Shown here piece by piece: positions 27,763 through 36,500 of a stretch of 64,000 bases of DNA; the stretch's first letter is position 1, and each line of letters starts with the position of its first letter. A model generated the notes under the pieces. That model ran no database searches, was not told where the DNA came from, and worked only from the letters and a program-made list of their open reading frames with translations. The stretch lies in NCBI GenBank assembly GCA_963838375.1, contig CAWIQY010000016.1:124001-188000 (forward strand), written 5' to 3'. Made by a program: the position numbers and the translations under genes. The DNA is from DVED01 sp963838375 (GTDB lineage Bacteria > Cyanobacteriota > Cyanobacteriia > Cyanobacteriales > Geitlerinemataceae).

Positions 27763-28851
27763 ATGTTTTCGGCTAACTTTACGCTTTTCCAAACCCTGCT
27801 GTCAGCCACCCTAACCAGTTCTGTTGTGATAGCCTCTGGATTTTACCAGTCGGCTCGGGCAACTACGGACAATAACAATCTGCCCGACGCAACGCAAATG
27901 GCTTTACGCTTCGAGTCTCCAGGGGATGCGGCACCCGAATCCAGCATCGGCGGCGGCGTGAGGGGGAGCCTTCAATTTTCTGCTCCCGACAGTGCAGCCC
28001 CCCGCACCAGCATTGGCGGCGGTGTTCGAGGGAGTGTACAGTTTGGCGCTCCCGGCAGTGCAGCCCCCCGTACCAGCATCGGCGGCGGCGTGAGGGGGAG
28101 CCTTCAATTTTCTGCTCCCGACAGTGCAGCCCCCCGTACCAGCATCGGCGGTGGTGTCCGCGGTGGTGTCCGCTTTTTGGCTCCAGATGAATCTGCCCCC
28201 CGCAACAGCGATAGCGGCGGCATTCGAGGCGAAGTCGAGTTTCAACTTCCCGACGACTCTGCCCCCCGAACCAGCGAAAGTGGCGGCGTACGAGGCAATG
28301 ACACCCCTCCACTCACCGCGTTGCTTCCCAGCACGCAAACCGGGCGAACTCTCTCTGCTCGTCCGACGTTCTTTGTCTACCTACCCCCAACCACTTCTCA
28401 ACAGGCATTTTTCAGCGTGCAAGACGAACAGGGGAATTTCGTGTATCATACTGTGGTAAATATTTCAACTAGTGGCGAGACGATCGCGATCGCCACGCCT
28501 GAAGATGCTCCCGAACTCGAAGTTGGGAAGAACTACCTGTGGATGTTCGCACCTCTCGAACCGAATGGCATTTTACGTCCAGATAACTCTAATGTTGTGG
28601 GTTGGGTGAAGCGAGTCGAACCGGTTGCCAGCAGCCCAGAAGTCGTTCTCTCTCCCGTCGAACAAGCAACAGAGTATGCCGCAGCCGGAATTTGGTACGA
28701 TACCCTAGAAGTTTTAGCGTCGGCTCAACTCGAACAGCCCAGTGATGAGACACTTGCGAGTGAGTGGCAAGACTTGTTGACGGAAGTGGGATTGGAACAA
28801 GTCTCAACCGAACCGGTCTCCTTATGTCCTCTATGCCAGTCTTACAATTAA
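27763..28851 (+). CDS. Secreted DUF928 protein with six N-terminal repeats
   Basis: A 362-residue protein. The ATG at 27763 is preceded by a GAGGTAGAG ribosome site and starts a clear signal peptide (TLLSATLTSSVVIASGFY, cleavage near ARA). Residues about 50-180 are six copies of a 22-residue unit with core SIGGGVRGSLQFSAPDSAAP; the last two copies are more divergent. The DUF928 domain follows (about 185-355): ARPTFFVYLPPTTSQQ, then a stretch ending in GWVKRVEP and a C-terminal helical region (AAAGIWYDTLEVLA). DUF928 proteins are cyanobacterial, extracytoplasmic and of unknown function, often found near CHAT proteins. The downstream channel-like gene overlaps its end by 28 bases, indicating translational coupling. 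Confidence 0.82.
   Translation: MFSANFTLFQTLLSATLTSSVVIASGFYQSARATTDNNNLPDATQMALRFESPGDAAPESSIGGGVRGSLQFSAPDSAAPRTSIGGGVRGSVQFGAPGSAAPRTSIGGGVRGSLQFSAPDSAAPRTSIGGGVRGGVRFLAPDESAPRNSDSGGIRGEVEFQLPDDSAPRTSESGGVRGNDTPPLTALLPSTQTGRTLSARPTFFVYLPPTTSQQAFFSVQDEQGNFVYHTVVNISTSGETIAIATPEDAPELEVGKNYLWMFAPLEPNGILRPDNSNVVGWVKRVEPVASSPEVVLSPVEQATEYAAAGIWYDTLEVLASAQLEQPSDETLASEWQDLLTEVGLEQVSTEPVSLCPLCQSYN
27911..28298 (+). repeat. Six 66-bp tandem repeats in the DUF928 gene
   Basis: Period of 66 bp (22 codons). Copies 1-4 are nearly identical, copies 5-6 diverged (SDSGGIRG, SESGGVRG). The repeated motif, GGxRG after a Pro/acidic stretch, occurs once in the other DUF928 gene of this window (SGGTRGHCP). Confidence 0.85.
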
Positions 28852-29900
28852 TTATCGGCTTTGCTATCCTGATTGCAGTTACTGTTGATGTTTTAGTAAC
28901 GACCTTAACTGCGGGAGGTGGAGGACCCATAACCAGCAGAATGTCTGCCTGGTTATGGTTGGGTCTACTAGAGATTCATAAGCGCAATTCTAATCACCAA
29001 ATGCTGGCTACCGCAGGCTGGATGCTTTTAGTTGGCATTGCTGTACTTTGGTATGTAGCTAGCTGGCTTGGCTGGACGTGTATTTTCAGCGCTTTTGAAA
29101 ATGCGGTAATTAACGGTAACACCAAGGAACCCGCAGGAATGTGGGAAAGAATTTATTTTACAGGTTTTACTCTCTCTACGTTAGGCATGGGAGACTATCA
29201 GCCTAATGGGGCTTTTTGGCAGTTTTCTACGGCAATTGCCTCTGCGAATGGCTTCTTTCTGGTTACCTTAACCTTTGCTTACCTATTGCCTTTAGTCTCG
29301 GCTAATGCTCAAAAACGTGCTAATGCTGTCTATATTTCCTCTTTAGGCGGAACAGGCGACGAAATTATTAGTAGAGCTTGGAATGGCGAAGATTTTGGAC
29401 AGCTAGATCAACATTTGATTACTTTAACTGCGACTTTAACTGAACTGGGGGAAAACCATCTTACTTATCCAGTACTTCATTATTTTCACAGCATCGATCG
29501 TTCTAGGGCAATGGCATTGAGTTTGGTAGCGCTAGATGAAGCAATGACGTTGTTGCAGTATGGTGTTAAGAAAGAATCTCGTCCTGATGCTGCCGCTTTA
29601 GGTGCTGCTAGGCGAGCAAGTTCAGCTTTTTTGAAAACCCTTAAATCTTCTTATTTAGAACCCGCATCCCTCGATCCACCTCTTCCTTCTTTAGAATTAC
29701 TAAGAGTTCAAGGTATTTCTACTGTTAGCGATCGAGAATTTTTGGAAGCAACCAAACAGGTCATTAAACGTCGCCGACTACTGTTAGCACTAGTCAAAAA
29801 CGATGGTTGGACTTGGGAAGCAGTTGCCTCAACCCGCACTACCACACGTACCAGCAGTTTAGACGATTATACCGCGATTGATGATGTCACGTTGAAATAG
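28824..29900 (+). CDS. Ion-channel-like membrane protein
   Basis: A 358-residue protein with three or four membrane segments in the first 175 residues: about 6-28, 58-80, a re-entrant pore region near 105-130 and 133-157. The pore-like sequence TLGMGDY (residues 119-125) resembles the TVGYGD selectivity filter of potassium channels, with Met in place of Tyr. The remaining 200 residues are cytoplasmic and helical. The ATG at 28824 lies inside the DUF928 gene, so the two genes overlap. Potassium transport is inferred only from the filter-like motif. Confidence 0.7.
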   Translation: MSSMPVLQLIIGFAILIAVTVDVLVTTLTAGGGGPITSRMSAWLWLGLLEIHKRNSNHQMLATAGWMLLVGIAVLWYVASWLGWTCIFSAFENAVINGNTKEPAGMWERIYFTGFTLSTLGMGDYQPNGAFWQFSTAIASANGFFLVTLTFAYLLPLVSANAQKRANAVYISSLGGTGDEIISRAWNGEDFGQLDQHLITLTATLTELGENHLTYPVLHYFHSIDRSRAMALSLVALDEAMTLLQYGVKKESRPDAAALGAARRASSAFLKTLKSSYLEPASLDPPLPSLELLRVQGISTVSDREFLEATKQVIKRRRLLLALVKNDGWTWEAVASTRTTTRTSSLDDYTAIDDVTLK

Positions 29901-29994
29901 GGTTGTTTGTTATTGGTGATTGGTCATTGTTTTTTGTTCGTTTACTCGTTATTCTTTTCAGTAGTGCTGACCCCACACCCTCATTAGAAAAACA

Positions 29995-30285
29995 ATGCTC
30001 GACTCAGTAACAGAAACAATGAGCTGGATGCTAGGATTAGATGCACAGCAGCTTACTTGGTGGCAAATGGGATGGCGAGCCGCTATGAAAACCAGTCACA
30101 TTAGCCAACAAGATTTAGAATCAGCATTGCGTCTCAAGGCAAAGCTAAGAGATTTAGAACAAGTAGACGTAGCGCGTTTAGAAAGCAGTGGCGAAATCAG
30201 CGTTCTCACCAAAGAAAAACCCCCTCGTGTCTTTGAGGTTAAGGTAGAAGATGGCGTAAAAACTGTCAGAATTGAGTTTGATTAG
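29995..30285 (+). CDS. DUF421/YetF-like mini-protein, apparently an internal deletion
   Basis: A 96-residue protein. The first 30 residues (MLGLDAQQLTWWQMGWRAAM) look like the extreme N-terminus of DUF421 membrane proteins, and the rest (LRLKAKLRDLEQVDVARLE, then SGEISVL and KPPRVFEVKVEDG) like their cytoplasmic C-terminus. The three membrane helices that normally lie between are absent. It may be a fused remnant or a truncated subunit that still folds as the C-terminal domain. The frame is clean and the spacing after the channel gene is about 95 bases. Confidence 0.5.
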   Translation: MLDSVTETMSWMLGLDAQQLTWWQMGWRAAMKTSHISQQDLESALRLKAKLRDLEQVDVARLESSGEISVLTKEKPPRVFEVKVEDGVKTVRIEFD

Positions 30286-30418
30286 TAACGGGTTATTGGT
30301 CATCGATCTCTCGTTATTAATTTTGAGACAAAAGACAAATAATTAAAACAAAAGAACACTCTACCCAGTCGGGATCGCTTCGCTTTTTAGGAATGTAAAT
30401 CTATATACTAAAATTTCG

Positions 30419-30931
30419 ATGAATACGATCGTAGAGCGAATCTTAACTTCGGTTTCAACGCTGCCTACTTTTCAAGATTGGCTGTATGCCTTAACTTTGT
30501 TATTAATTTACGCTTCGATCGCTATTCCCATTGGTTGGAAACTCGGTTTTCTACAATTTGAAACAAGTCTGAACGAGTCGATCGTGCTTCGGATTGCCAT
30601 CATCGCAATGGTGATGCCGGGATTGTTAGAAGAACTGGTATGGCGTGTGGTGTTGATTCCCCATCCCACAGAAACGATCGATCCTAACCTCCGCTGGTTG
30701 TGGGTGGCATTGAGTCTCATCTTGTTTACGATCTACCATCCCCTCAATTTCTTCGTCAAACACGACACCTTTAAAGATCCGATATTTTTAGTTTTAGCGA
30801 CACTGTTAGGTGTTGTTTGTACCGTTTCTTACCTAGAAAGCGGATCGATTTGGACGCCTGTATTCATTCATTGGGCGATCGTTGTAGCTTGGTTATCTTT
30901 TTGTGGGGGTTACAACAAAATTCACGGTTAA
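30419..30931 (+). CDS. CPBP-family intramembrane metalloprotease-like protein
   Basis: A 170-residue, very hydrophobic protein with about four or five membrane helices. It has the family motifs EExxxR at residues 71-76 (EELVWR), FxxxH in LFTIYHPLN, and a late His in FIHWAIVVAW. CPBP (type II CAAX prenyl endopeptidase-like) proteins cleave within membranes or act in bacteriocin immunity and protein sorting; the role here is unknown. It is somewhat shorter than usual. Confidence 0.78.
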   Translation: MNTIVERILTSVSTLPTFQDWLYALTLLLIYASIAIPIGWKLGFLQFETSLNESIVLRIAIIAMVMPGLLEELVWRVVLIPHPTETIDPNLRWLWVALSLILFTIYHPLNFFVKHDTFKDPIFLVLATLLGVVCTVSYLESGSIWTPVFIHWAIVVAWLSFCGGYNKIHG

Positions 30932-30966
30932 AAAAATTCCCAGCGTAGAAATCACTACACTGGGAA
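30931..30966 (-). terminator. Terminator of the first porin gene
   Basis: A 12-bp stem with one mismatch (30937-30948 with 30955-30966), followed on the minus strand by T6. It lies just past the end of the minus-strand porin and abuts the end of the convergent CPBP gene. Confidence 0.75.
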
Positions 30967-31002
30967 TTACACTCTCAATTGAGTCGTTATTCTAGATGAA
31001 TT

Positions 31003-32740
31003 TTAGAATGAAAATGTTGTCCGAACCGTTCCAACAACGATCGTATCGTTATCTTCTTGGTACGCCGGACGGAAGACCGCGAACGCACCCGGTGTGATCG
31101 AAATGTTATCCGAGACTTTAATGCGGTAGAACCCTTCCAGGTGATAAGAGGTATCGCCTACGCGACGACCGCTAAACTCGTTGCGAGTCGCTTTGGGAGG
31201 AATCCCAGCAACGATCCCAAACAGGTTGCCATCACCACCTAAATCGGGGAACGCAAGTTGCAGAGCACCGTTCATGATGGTGGCACTGTCATTGTCCTCA
31301 TCAAACGCATCGCTTTCCGCACTGGCGAAGGTGACACCGTACCAACCCCCAACCTGGAACTTCTCACTGAGTTCAAACAAAACTTGGGCACCGAGGGAGT
31401 TGCCCGAGGTGGCAACACCGCCAAAGGGATCGGAAGCAAAGGAATCACCCGTGCTGCCGGAAAGGTTAACTTCCCCGCCTGGTGCATAGTAGCGGACATA
31501 GGACAAACCCAGCTTGAAAGCATCACCCGGTTCAAAAACCAAGTTAGCTAAGGCTGCATGCTGACCATTGAACAAACCGTTCTTTTCCGCCGGATTGCTA
31601 GCAAAACCGCTCTCGGCGAGGTATGCCAAGCTCAAAGATGCCGACTCACCTAAACCAATATTCAAACCCAAACCCGTGCCATCATCGGGTTGACGCAGAA
31701 TCGGGTTCAAACGACCAAAGCGAGAAATCGAACCGCTGCCGCTACTGGCAATCGGGCTAACCACATCGATAAAGTCGCGAGGTTCGGTGCTGTTCGCCGC
31801 CAGGATAACGTCTACGTTATTGTTGAGGGGGAACTTGTAGAACAAGTCATCGATTTCAACGTTATTCTCATTGCTACCATCAAATCCCAAGCGGGTCATG
31901 TTGGTGCCTGTGAGACCTCGACGGAAGGGGGTGATGCTCCGAGCTTGTAAGCGAGTCCGCAAGCGGTCTTTTCCGGTAAAGCTGGTGTCGAGGGTCAGAC
32001 GAACGCGATCGCCGAAAATGGTTTGGGTGTCGTCGTCGTCGGTTTCACCTGCGGGGATGCCGGGAATGGCGGAACCTTCACCGGAAGCGGGAGGACCAAA
32101 CGTATCAGCAACGGCGAAAATGACTTCCCCTTTCAGCTTGGTAGTTGTCGAAAACTGATTGGCTTCCAACTCGGCGGTGCGGGCTTCCAGGGCGTCTACT
32201 CGTCCGCGCAGGGTTGCCAGTTCTGCCGCAAATTCTTCTTGCAAGCGACGGATGGTTGCCAGGGAGTCGGGATCGACGACCTTCATCTGGTCCGACTAAT
32301 GCCAAAACCTGGTCTAAGCAAGCATTCAAACCCGCAGCAAATTCGTAACGGGTTAAGGCGCGGTTGCCGCGATAGGTTCCGTCGGGATAACCGGCAATAC
32401 AACCATAGCGCTCGACCAGGGATTGCAGCGCTTGGAACGCCCAATCAGTGGGTTGCACGTCGGAAAGTTGGGATACCGAGGTGACTTGAGATAGCTCGGT
32501 TGCAGGTTCTGCCAATTCGGAGACTGAATTGAACTGAGCAACTTTCTCGGACTCGGCAGCAACGTCCAATCCTTTGCTGGCTGTCGACTGGTTGGAACAT
32601 TCAGCTTGCTTTTTGGCGAGGGTTCGGGGGTTTCTTGAGCGATCGCCGCTCCTGCTCCAGACTAAAGAAGTCACTCCCACCAGTACAGGAGAAACTCGTA
32701 ATAGGAAACTGATTGTTTTAATGGAGTTCATCTCGTTCAT
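31003..32740 (-). pseudogene. SLH-domain OprB-type porin, frame broken in several places
   Basis: An outer-membrane porin of the cyanobacterial SomA/iron-uptake type: a SLH domain (SDVQPTDWAFQALQSLVERYG) that binds the cell wall, a short coiled coil (LEARTAELEANQF) and a C-terminal beta-barrel ending in TTFSF with a terminal Phe. The frame changes at 32279, where one extra A separates ALVGPDEG from VDPDSLATIRRL; its neighbour lacks that base. The signal peptide also appears scrambled: GAGAAIAQETPEPSP, a good cleavage site, is in a different frame from the hydrophobic stretch before it (near 32660) and from the SLH domain after it (near the T5 run 32610-32614). Three single-base indels would restore one protein of about 575 residues. 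Confidence 0.8.
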
Positions 32741-32861
32741 TCCTCTCACACCTAACATCTGTCTTTACAGCTTTATGACGATAGCGGGGATTTTTGAGTT
32801 CCCTACTATACATAAATCGATTCAGGAAACTGTTTGATCGATCACAGTTTTCATAAAAAGT

Positions 32862-32891
32862 CCTGCCAGACACTATGTTAGCACTGGCAGG
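32862..32891 (-). terminator. Terminator of the second porin gene
   Basis: An 8-bp stem CCTGCCAG/CTGGCAGG with a 14-base loop, followed on the minus strand by CTTTTT. It overlaps the last codons of the uncorrected reading frame of the second porin, which supports a true stop further upstream at 32993-32995. Confidence 0.65.
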
Positions 32892-34650
32892 TTAAAGCGA
32901 CATTAAAGTGCCTCACCCCCCTTTTTACCAGGCAGGTGAGGACATGGTATGAGTGGGATGATTGAGAGAACTGGGCTTCTGTGGTGTTCGTTCTAGAACT
33001 TGAAGGTCGTCCGAATGACACCGACAGGAGGTTCTCGTTACGATCGTCCCCTTCTGGATTGATGATGTAAAACGCACCGGGAGTCACTGAAATCTTATTG
33101 CTCACGGCAATTCGGTAGATCGCTTCCAGATGCCAGGGCGCATAGCGATCTCTGATGCGAGTACCATCAACCACGACATCGTTCTCCAGGACATGGGGAG
33201 GCTGACCCACGACAAAGCCCAGGAGATTGCCTTTACCGCCCAAATCCGGGAATGCCATGTTGAATGCCCAGTTGAAAACCGTGGCATCTGCACCTTCCTC
33301 CGGACCCGATTCGGCATTGGCAAAGACTGCCCCAGCCCAACCGCCTACAGCGACGCGGCTACCCAGCTTGACGTTGGTTTGAACGGCTAGGTGATTGCCG
33401 GAAGTGGCTGCGCCTTGGAACGGATTTTGGGCGAAATCCGTCCCAGTGCTACCGGCGAGGTTGACTTGATTCCCAGGCGCGTAAGACCGCAGATAGGTCA
33501 GGGAAAGCGCAAAGGAATCACCCGGTTTGAAGTCGAGTTGTGCGGCGGCACTGTTCGCGCCGTTAAAGAAACCATCTTTAGGGATTGGACTAGGCGCGTC
33601 CCCATCGTTAGCCAGATATAAGGCGCTGAAGGTGAGGGCATCGCTGATATCGTAGTTGAAGCCAATGCCAGCTCCTTCTTGACCGCGATGAACTAGGGGA
33701 TGGCGGCGACCGAACCGGGACAGAACACCCGAACCACTGCTGGATAAGAAGGGGTTAGTCACATCGAAAATTTGGTCGATATCCATTCCTTCTGTGCCGA
33801 CATGGAACATTAGCTTATCGCCAATGGGCGTCCGGTAGTGCAGTCGGTTGAGTACCAGGTTGTTGTCGCCCCCTGCATCATAACCCAGACGCGATTCGTC
33901 GGTTCCCGTGGCGCTGTTGAGGTTGACGAAGTTACCGGCTTCCAGGCGCGTTCTCAAGCGGTCTTTGCCGGTGAAGCTGGTATCGAATGCTAGACGAACC
34001 CGATCGGAAAAGGTGGTATTATCATCCACTCCGGGGCGGTTATCATCGTCTCCGTCTCCATTTGCCCATTGCAGACGGTTGAGGGCACGTTCCTCGCCAA
34101 AGGCATTGGTTAAACCGAAAATGACTTCACCGCTGAGTTTGGTGGTGGTGGAGAATTGGTTGGCTTCCAACTCGGCGGTGCGGGCTTCGAGGGCGTCTAC
34201 TCGTCCGCGCAGGGTTGCCAGTTCTGCCGCAAATTCTTCTTGCAAGCGACGGATGGTTGCCAGGGAGTCGGGATCGACGCCTTCATCTCCACCCACCAAT
34301 GCCAGAACTTGGTCTAAGCAAGCGTTCAACCCGGCGGCAAACTCGTAACGAGTCAGCGCCCGGTTGCCGCGATAGGTTCCATCGGGATATCCGGCGATAC
34401 AACCGTAACGCTCGACCAGGGACTGTAGGGCTTGGAACGCCCAATCAGTGGGTTGCACGTCGGAAAGCTGAGATACCGAGGTGACTTGAGACAGCTCGGT
34501 TGTGGATGGAGCTAATTCATCCATGCTGGGGATTGAGTCTAGCTCGAGTGCGGGGGCTTCCTGAGCCGTGACGGCGGGGGTTCCACCCAAAACGACGATC
34601 GCTCCCACTAGCAAAGGGGAAATCCGCCAAAGCTGTTCGATTTGATTCAT
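32878..34650 (-). CDS. SLH-domain OprB-type porin (SomA/iron-uptake type), frameshifted at the 3' end
   Basis: A second porin, closely related to the first and in tandem with it. The ATG at 34650 has AAGGTAG as ribosome site and starts a signal peptide (LLVGAIVVLGG, cleavage near VTAQE). SLH domain at about residues 60-110, coiled coil at about 125-165, then the beta-barrel. The expected barrel end VGVIRTTFKF followed by TAG is present in another frame ending at 32993, so one base seems to be missing near 33030; as read, the frame instead ends in about 35 unrelated residues. The protein lets small solutes, probably including iron complexes, cross the outer membrane. An iron ABC ATPase lies next door. 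Confidence 0.87.
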   Translation of the reverse strand: MNQIEQLWRISPLLVGAIVVLGGTPAVTAQEAPALELDSIPSMDELAPSTTELSQVTSVSQLSDVQPTDWAFQALQSLVERYGCIAGYPDGTYRGNRALTRYEFAAGLNACLDQVLALVGGDEGVDPDSLATIRRLQEEFAAELATLRGRVDALEARTAELEANQFSTTTKLSGEVIFGLTNAFGEERALNRLQWANGDGDDDNRPGVDDNTTFSDRVRLAFDTSFTGKDRLRTRLEAGNFVNLNSATGTDESRLGYDAGGDNNLVLNRLHYRTPIGDKLMFHVGTEGMDIDQIFDVTNPFLSSSGSGVLSRFGRRHPLVHRGQEGAGIGFNYDISDALTFSALYLANDGDAPSPIPKDGFFNGANSAAAQLDFKPGDSFALSLTYLRSYAPGNQVNLAGSTGTDFAQNPFQGAATSGNHLAVQTNVKLGSRVAVGGWAGAVFANAESGPEEGADATVFNWAFNMAFPDLGGKGNLLGFVVGQPPHVLENDVVVDGTRIRDRYAPWHLEAIYRIAVSNKISVTPGAFYIINPEGDDRNENLLSVSFGRPSSSRTNTTEAQFSQSSHSYHVLTCLVKRGVRHFNVALTCQC

Positions 34651-35198
34651 GCTACCTTCTTCGCTCACACCTAATCTTCTTTTTAATGATTCTCAACAAT
34701 TTAAGGAGTTAAGCTCCTTCCCAATTCAACGATACTTATCCCTGAAGCCAAACGAATACTAGCTTTTTCTGTTCGCAAAAAAAGCGGTTATAACAGCTCA
34801 AGTCTTTGTTTAGAGGCTGTTATACTGAGAGATGAACTCACGCCCGATCGATATCGCAGCGACACCGATCGAGTGAATAACTCTCAAGTACTATTTGAGA
34901 GTCATTTACAATAAGGATTATTGCATATCTTTTGCAAAAGTCAAGGGCGATGGGAGAAGAGCGATGCGCGTGGGCGATCGGGGGTATCAATTTTCAAATC
35001 CAGTCTGTAGCCGTGTCAAACAGCCACTATTGAATGCTGGCTAACGGTCTAGTTCGACTCCACATTTGGGTTCCTAATTGAAAGACTTTATGAATTAGTG
35101 ATATCGTGGCGAAAGACCGCGTGTAGAATCGGATAGCGATCGATTCGGATGGATCTCCGATCGGATATTTTCGCGATGAAAGATTTATTGAATTTGAA
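34651..35198. promoter_or_regulatory. Divergent control region between the porin and futC-like genes
   Basis: About 550 bases without a gene. Near 34685-34703 an AT-rich stretch (AATGATTCTCAACAATTT) resembles cyanobacterial Fur-type sites. At 34880-34902 there is a perfect inverted repeat, ACTCTCAA/TTGAGAGT, with a 7-base spacer. Iron regulation is plausible from the flanking genes, but both sites are unproven. Confidence 0.4.
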
Positions 35199-36257
35199 AT
35201 GACCAACGAGATCGTCCTACTCGAAAAAGTGTGCAAGCAGTTTCCCAAAACCCAAATGGCAGCACTCGCAGACGTGACACTGAGTTTGGGAGAGGGAAAG
35301 TTACTGGCATTGTTGGGACCGTCGGGTTGTGGTAAAACAACGCTTTTGAGATCGATCGCTGGGTTCGATCGACCCGATCGCGGGACAATCGCCATCGACG
35401 GTCGATCGGTTGCCAGTCCTAGCGAGTGGGTTCCCCCAGAAAGGCGGCGGGTGGGGATGGTGTTTCAGGAATTCGCCCTGTTTCCCCACCTCACCGTTGC
35501 CGAGAACGTTGCCTTTGGCTTGCAAGATCTAACGAAAAAACAACCCGCATTGGCAAAAGATCGGGTGCGAGAAGCGATCGCCCTAGTGGAGCTCGAAGGC
35601 TTCCAAAACCGCTATCCCCACGAACTATCCGGCGGTCAACGGCAGCGAGTTGCCCTTGCCCGAGCACTCGCGCCCCGTCCCTTATTGGTGCTTCTGGACG
35701 AACCTCTGAGCAATTTAGACGTGCAGGTACGGGTTTATCTGCGCCACGAAATCCGGAAAATTCTCAAAGCCACTGGAACCACGGCAATTTTCGTCACTCA
35801 CGATCGAGAAGAAGCGTTAGCCATTTCCGATGTAGTGGGGGTGATGCGCGACGGACGCTTAGAACAATTAGATACACCGGAACGGATTTATCAACAGCCG
35901 GCTTCTCGCTTCGTTGCCCAATTTGTCACTCAAGCCAACTTTCTCCGTGCTCAGCGCAACGGCAATGGGTGGGAAACAGAGATAGGCTGTTTTGCTGCTC
36001 ATAGCATCCACGGGGAGGCGGGGGAACTGGCAGAGGTGATGATACGAGAAGAAGAGGTGACGATCGAACCCGACGAAACCGGAGACATTACCGTTTGCGA
36101 TCGGCAATTTTTGGGCAGAGAACACCGTTATGGTCTGGTGACGCCTTCGGGACAGCAGCTCTATGCTCGAGTTCCCCAAGCTTCTGTGTTAGAGATCGGT
36201 TCGCGGGTTCGGGTCTCGGTGGGTTCGGAAAAACCGATCGTTTTTCTGAGCCATTAA
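35199..36257 (+). CDS. futC: Iron(III) ABC transporter ATP-binding protein (FutC/FbpC type)
   Basis: A 352-residue ABC ATPase with Walker A GPSGCGKTT, signature LSGGQRQRVALARAL, Walker B LLVLLDEPLSNLD, the switch His in VTHDREEAL, and a C-terminal regulatory (TOBE/OB-like) domain of about 110 residues. The pattern best fits FbpC/FutC, the ATPase of the ferric-iron uptake system; spermidine- or thiamine-type relatives cannot be fully excluded. No permease or binding protein is adjacent, so it would have to assemble with partners encoded elsewhere, as the split fut genes do in Synechocystis. Confidence 0.8.
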   Translation: MTNEIVLLEKVCKQFPKTQMAALADVTLSLGEGKLLALLGPSGCGKTTLLRSIAGFDRPDRGTIAIDGRSVASPSEWVPPERRRVGMVFQEFALFPHLTVAENVAFGLQDLTKKQPALAKDRVREAIALVELEGFQNRYPHELSGGQRQRVALARALAPRPLLVLLDEPLSNLDVQVRVYLRHEIRKILKATGTTAIFVTHDREEALAISDVVGVMRDGRLEQLDTPERIYQQPASRFVAQFVTQANFLRAQRNGNGWETEIGCFAAHSIHGEAGELAEVMIREEEVTIEPDETGDITVCDRQFLGREHRYGLVTPSGQQLYARVPQASVLEIGSRVRVSVGSEKPIVFLSH

Positions 36258-36500
36258 GCCGATCTCAACCGGGTTGAGTCTGATAATAGTTATAAATACT
36301 TAAGCTGAAAAGCTGAACTTTGCCCGTTTTCCAGACATAGACACTGGATCTGTGCCAAGATCGAAGAGTATAGAATTGTTAACAAAGTTACATAAAAACT
36401 TCTAGTTGTACATTTAGTAGATCTGACAACAGAAGTGTAAGGGGGAAACTTGCCCCAACAGGCTACCTCCCAGTTCTAGAGAAGAGTTCAATTGACAACT

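Noticed and set aside
27911..28298. Regular 66-bp period considered as a CRISPR array
   Set aside because: The repeats are in frame, contiguous without unique spacers, and encode a protein.
27863..28338. Two Cys/Trp/Gly-rich minus-strand frames opposite the DUF928 repeats
   Set aside because: Their periodicity is a by-product of the 66-bp repeat; no start signals.
35027..35395. 122-codon minus-strand frame overlapping the futC start
   Set aside because: It is mostly antisense to the ABC ATPase.
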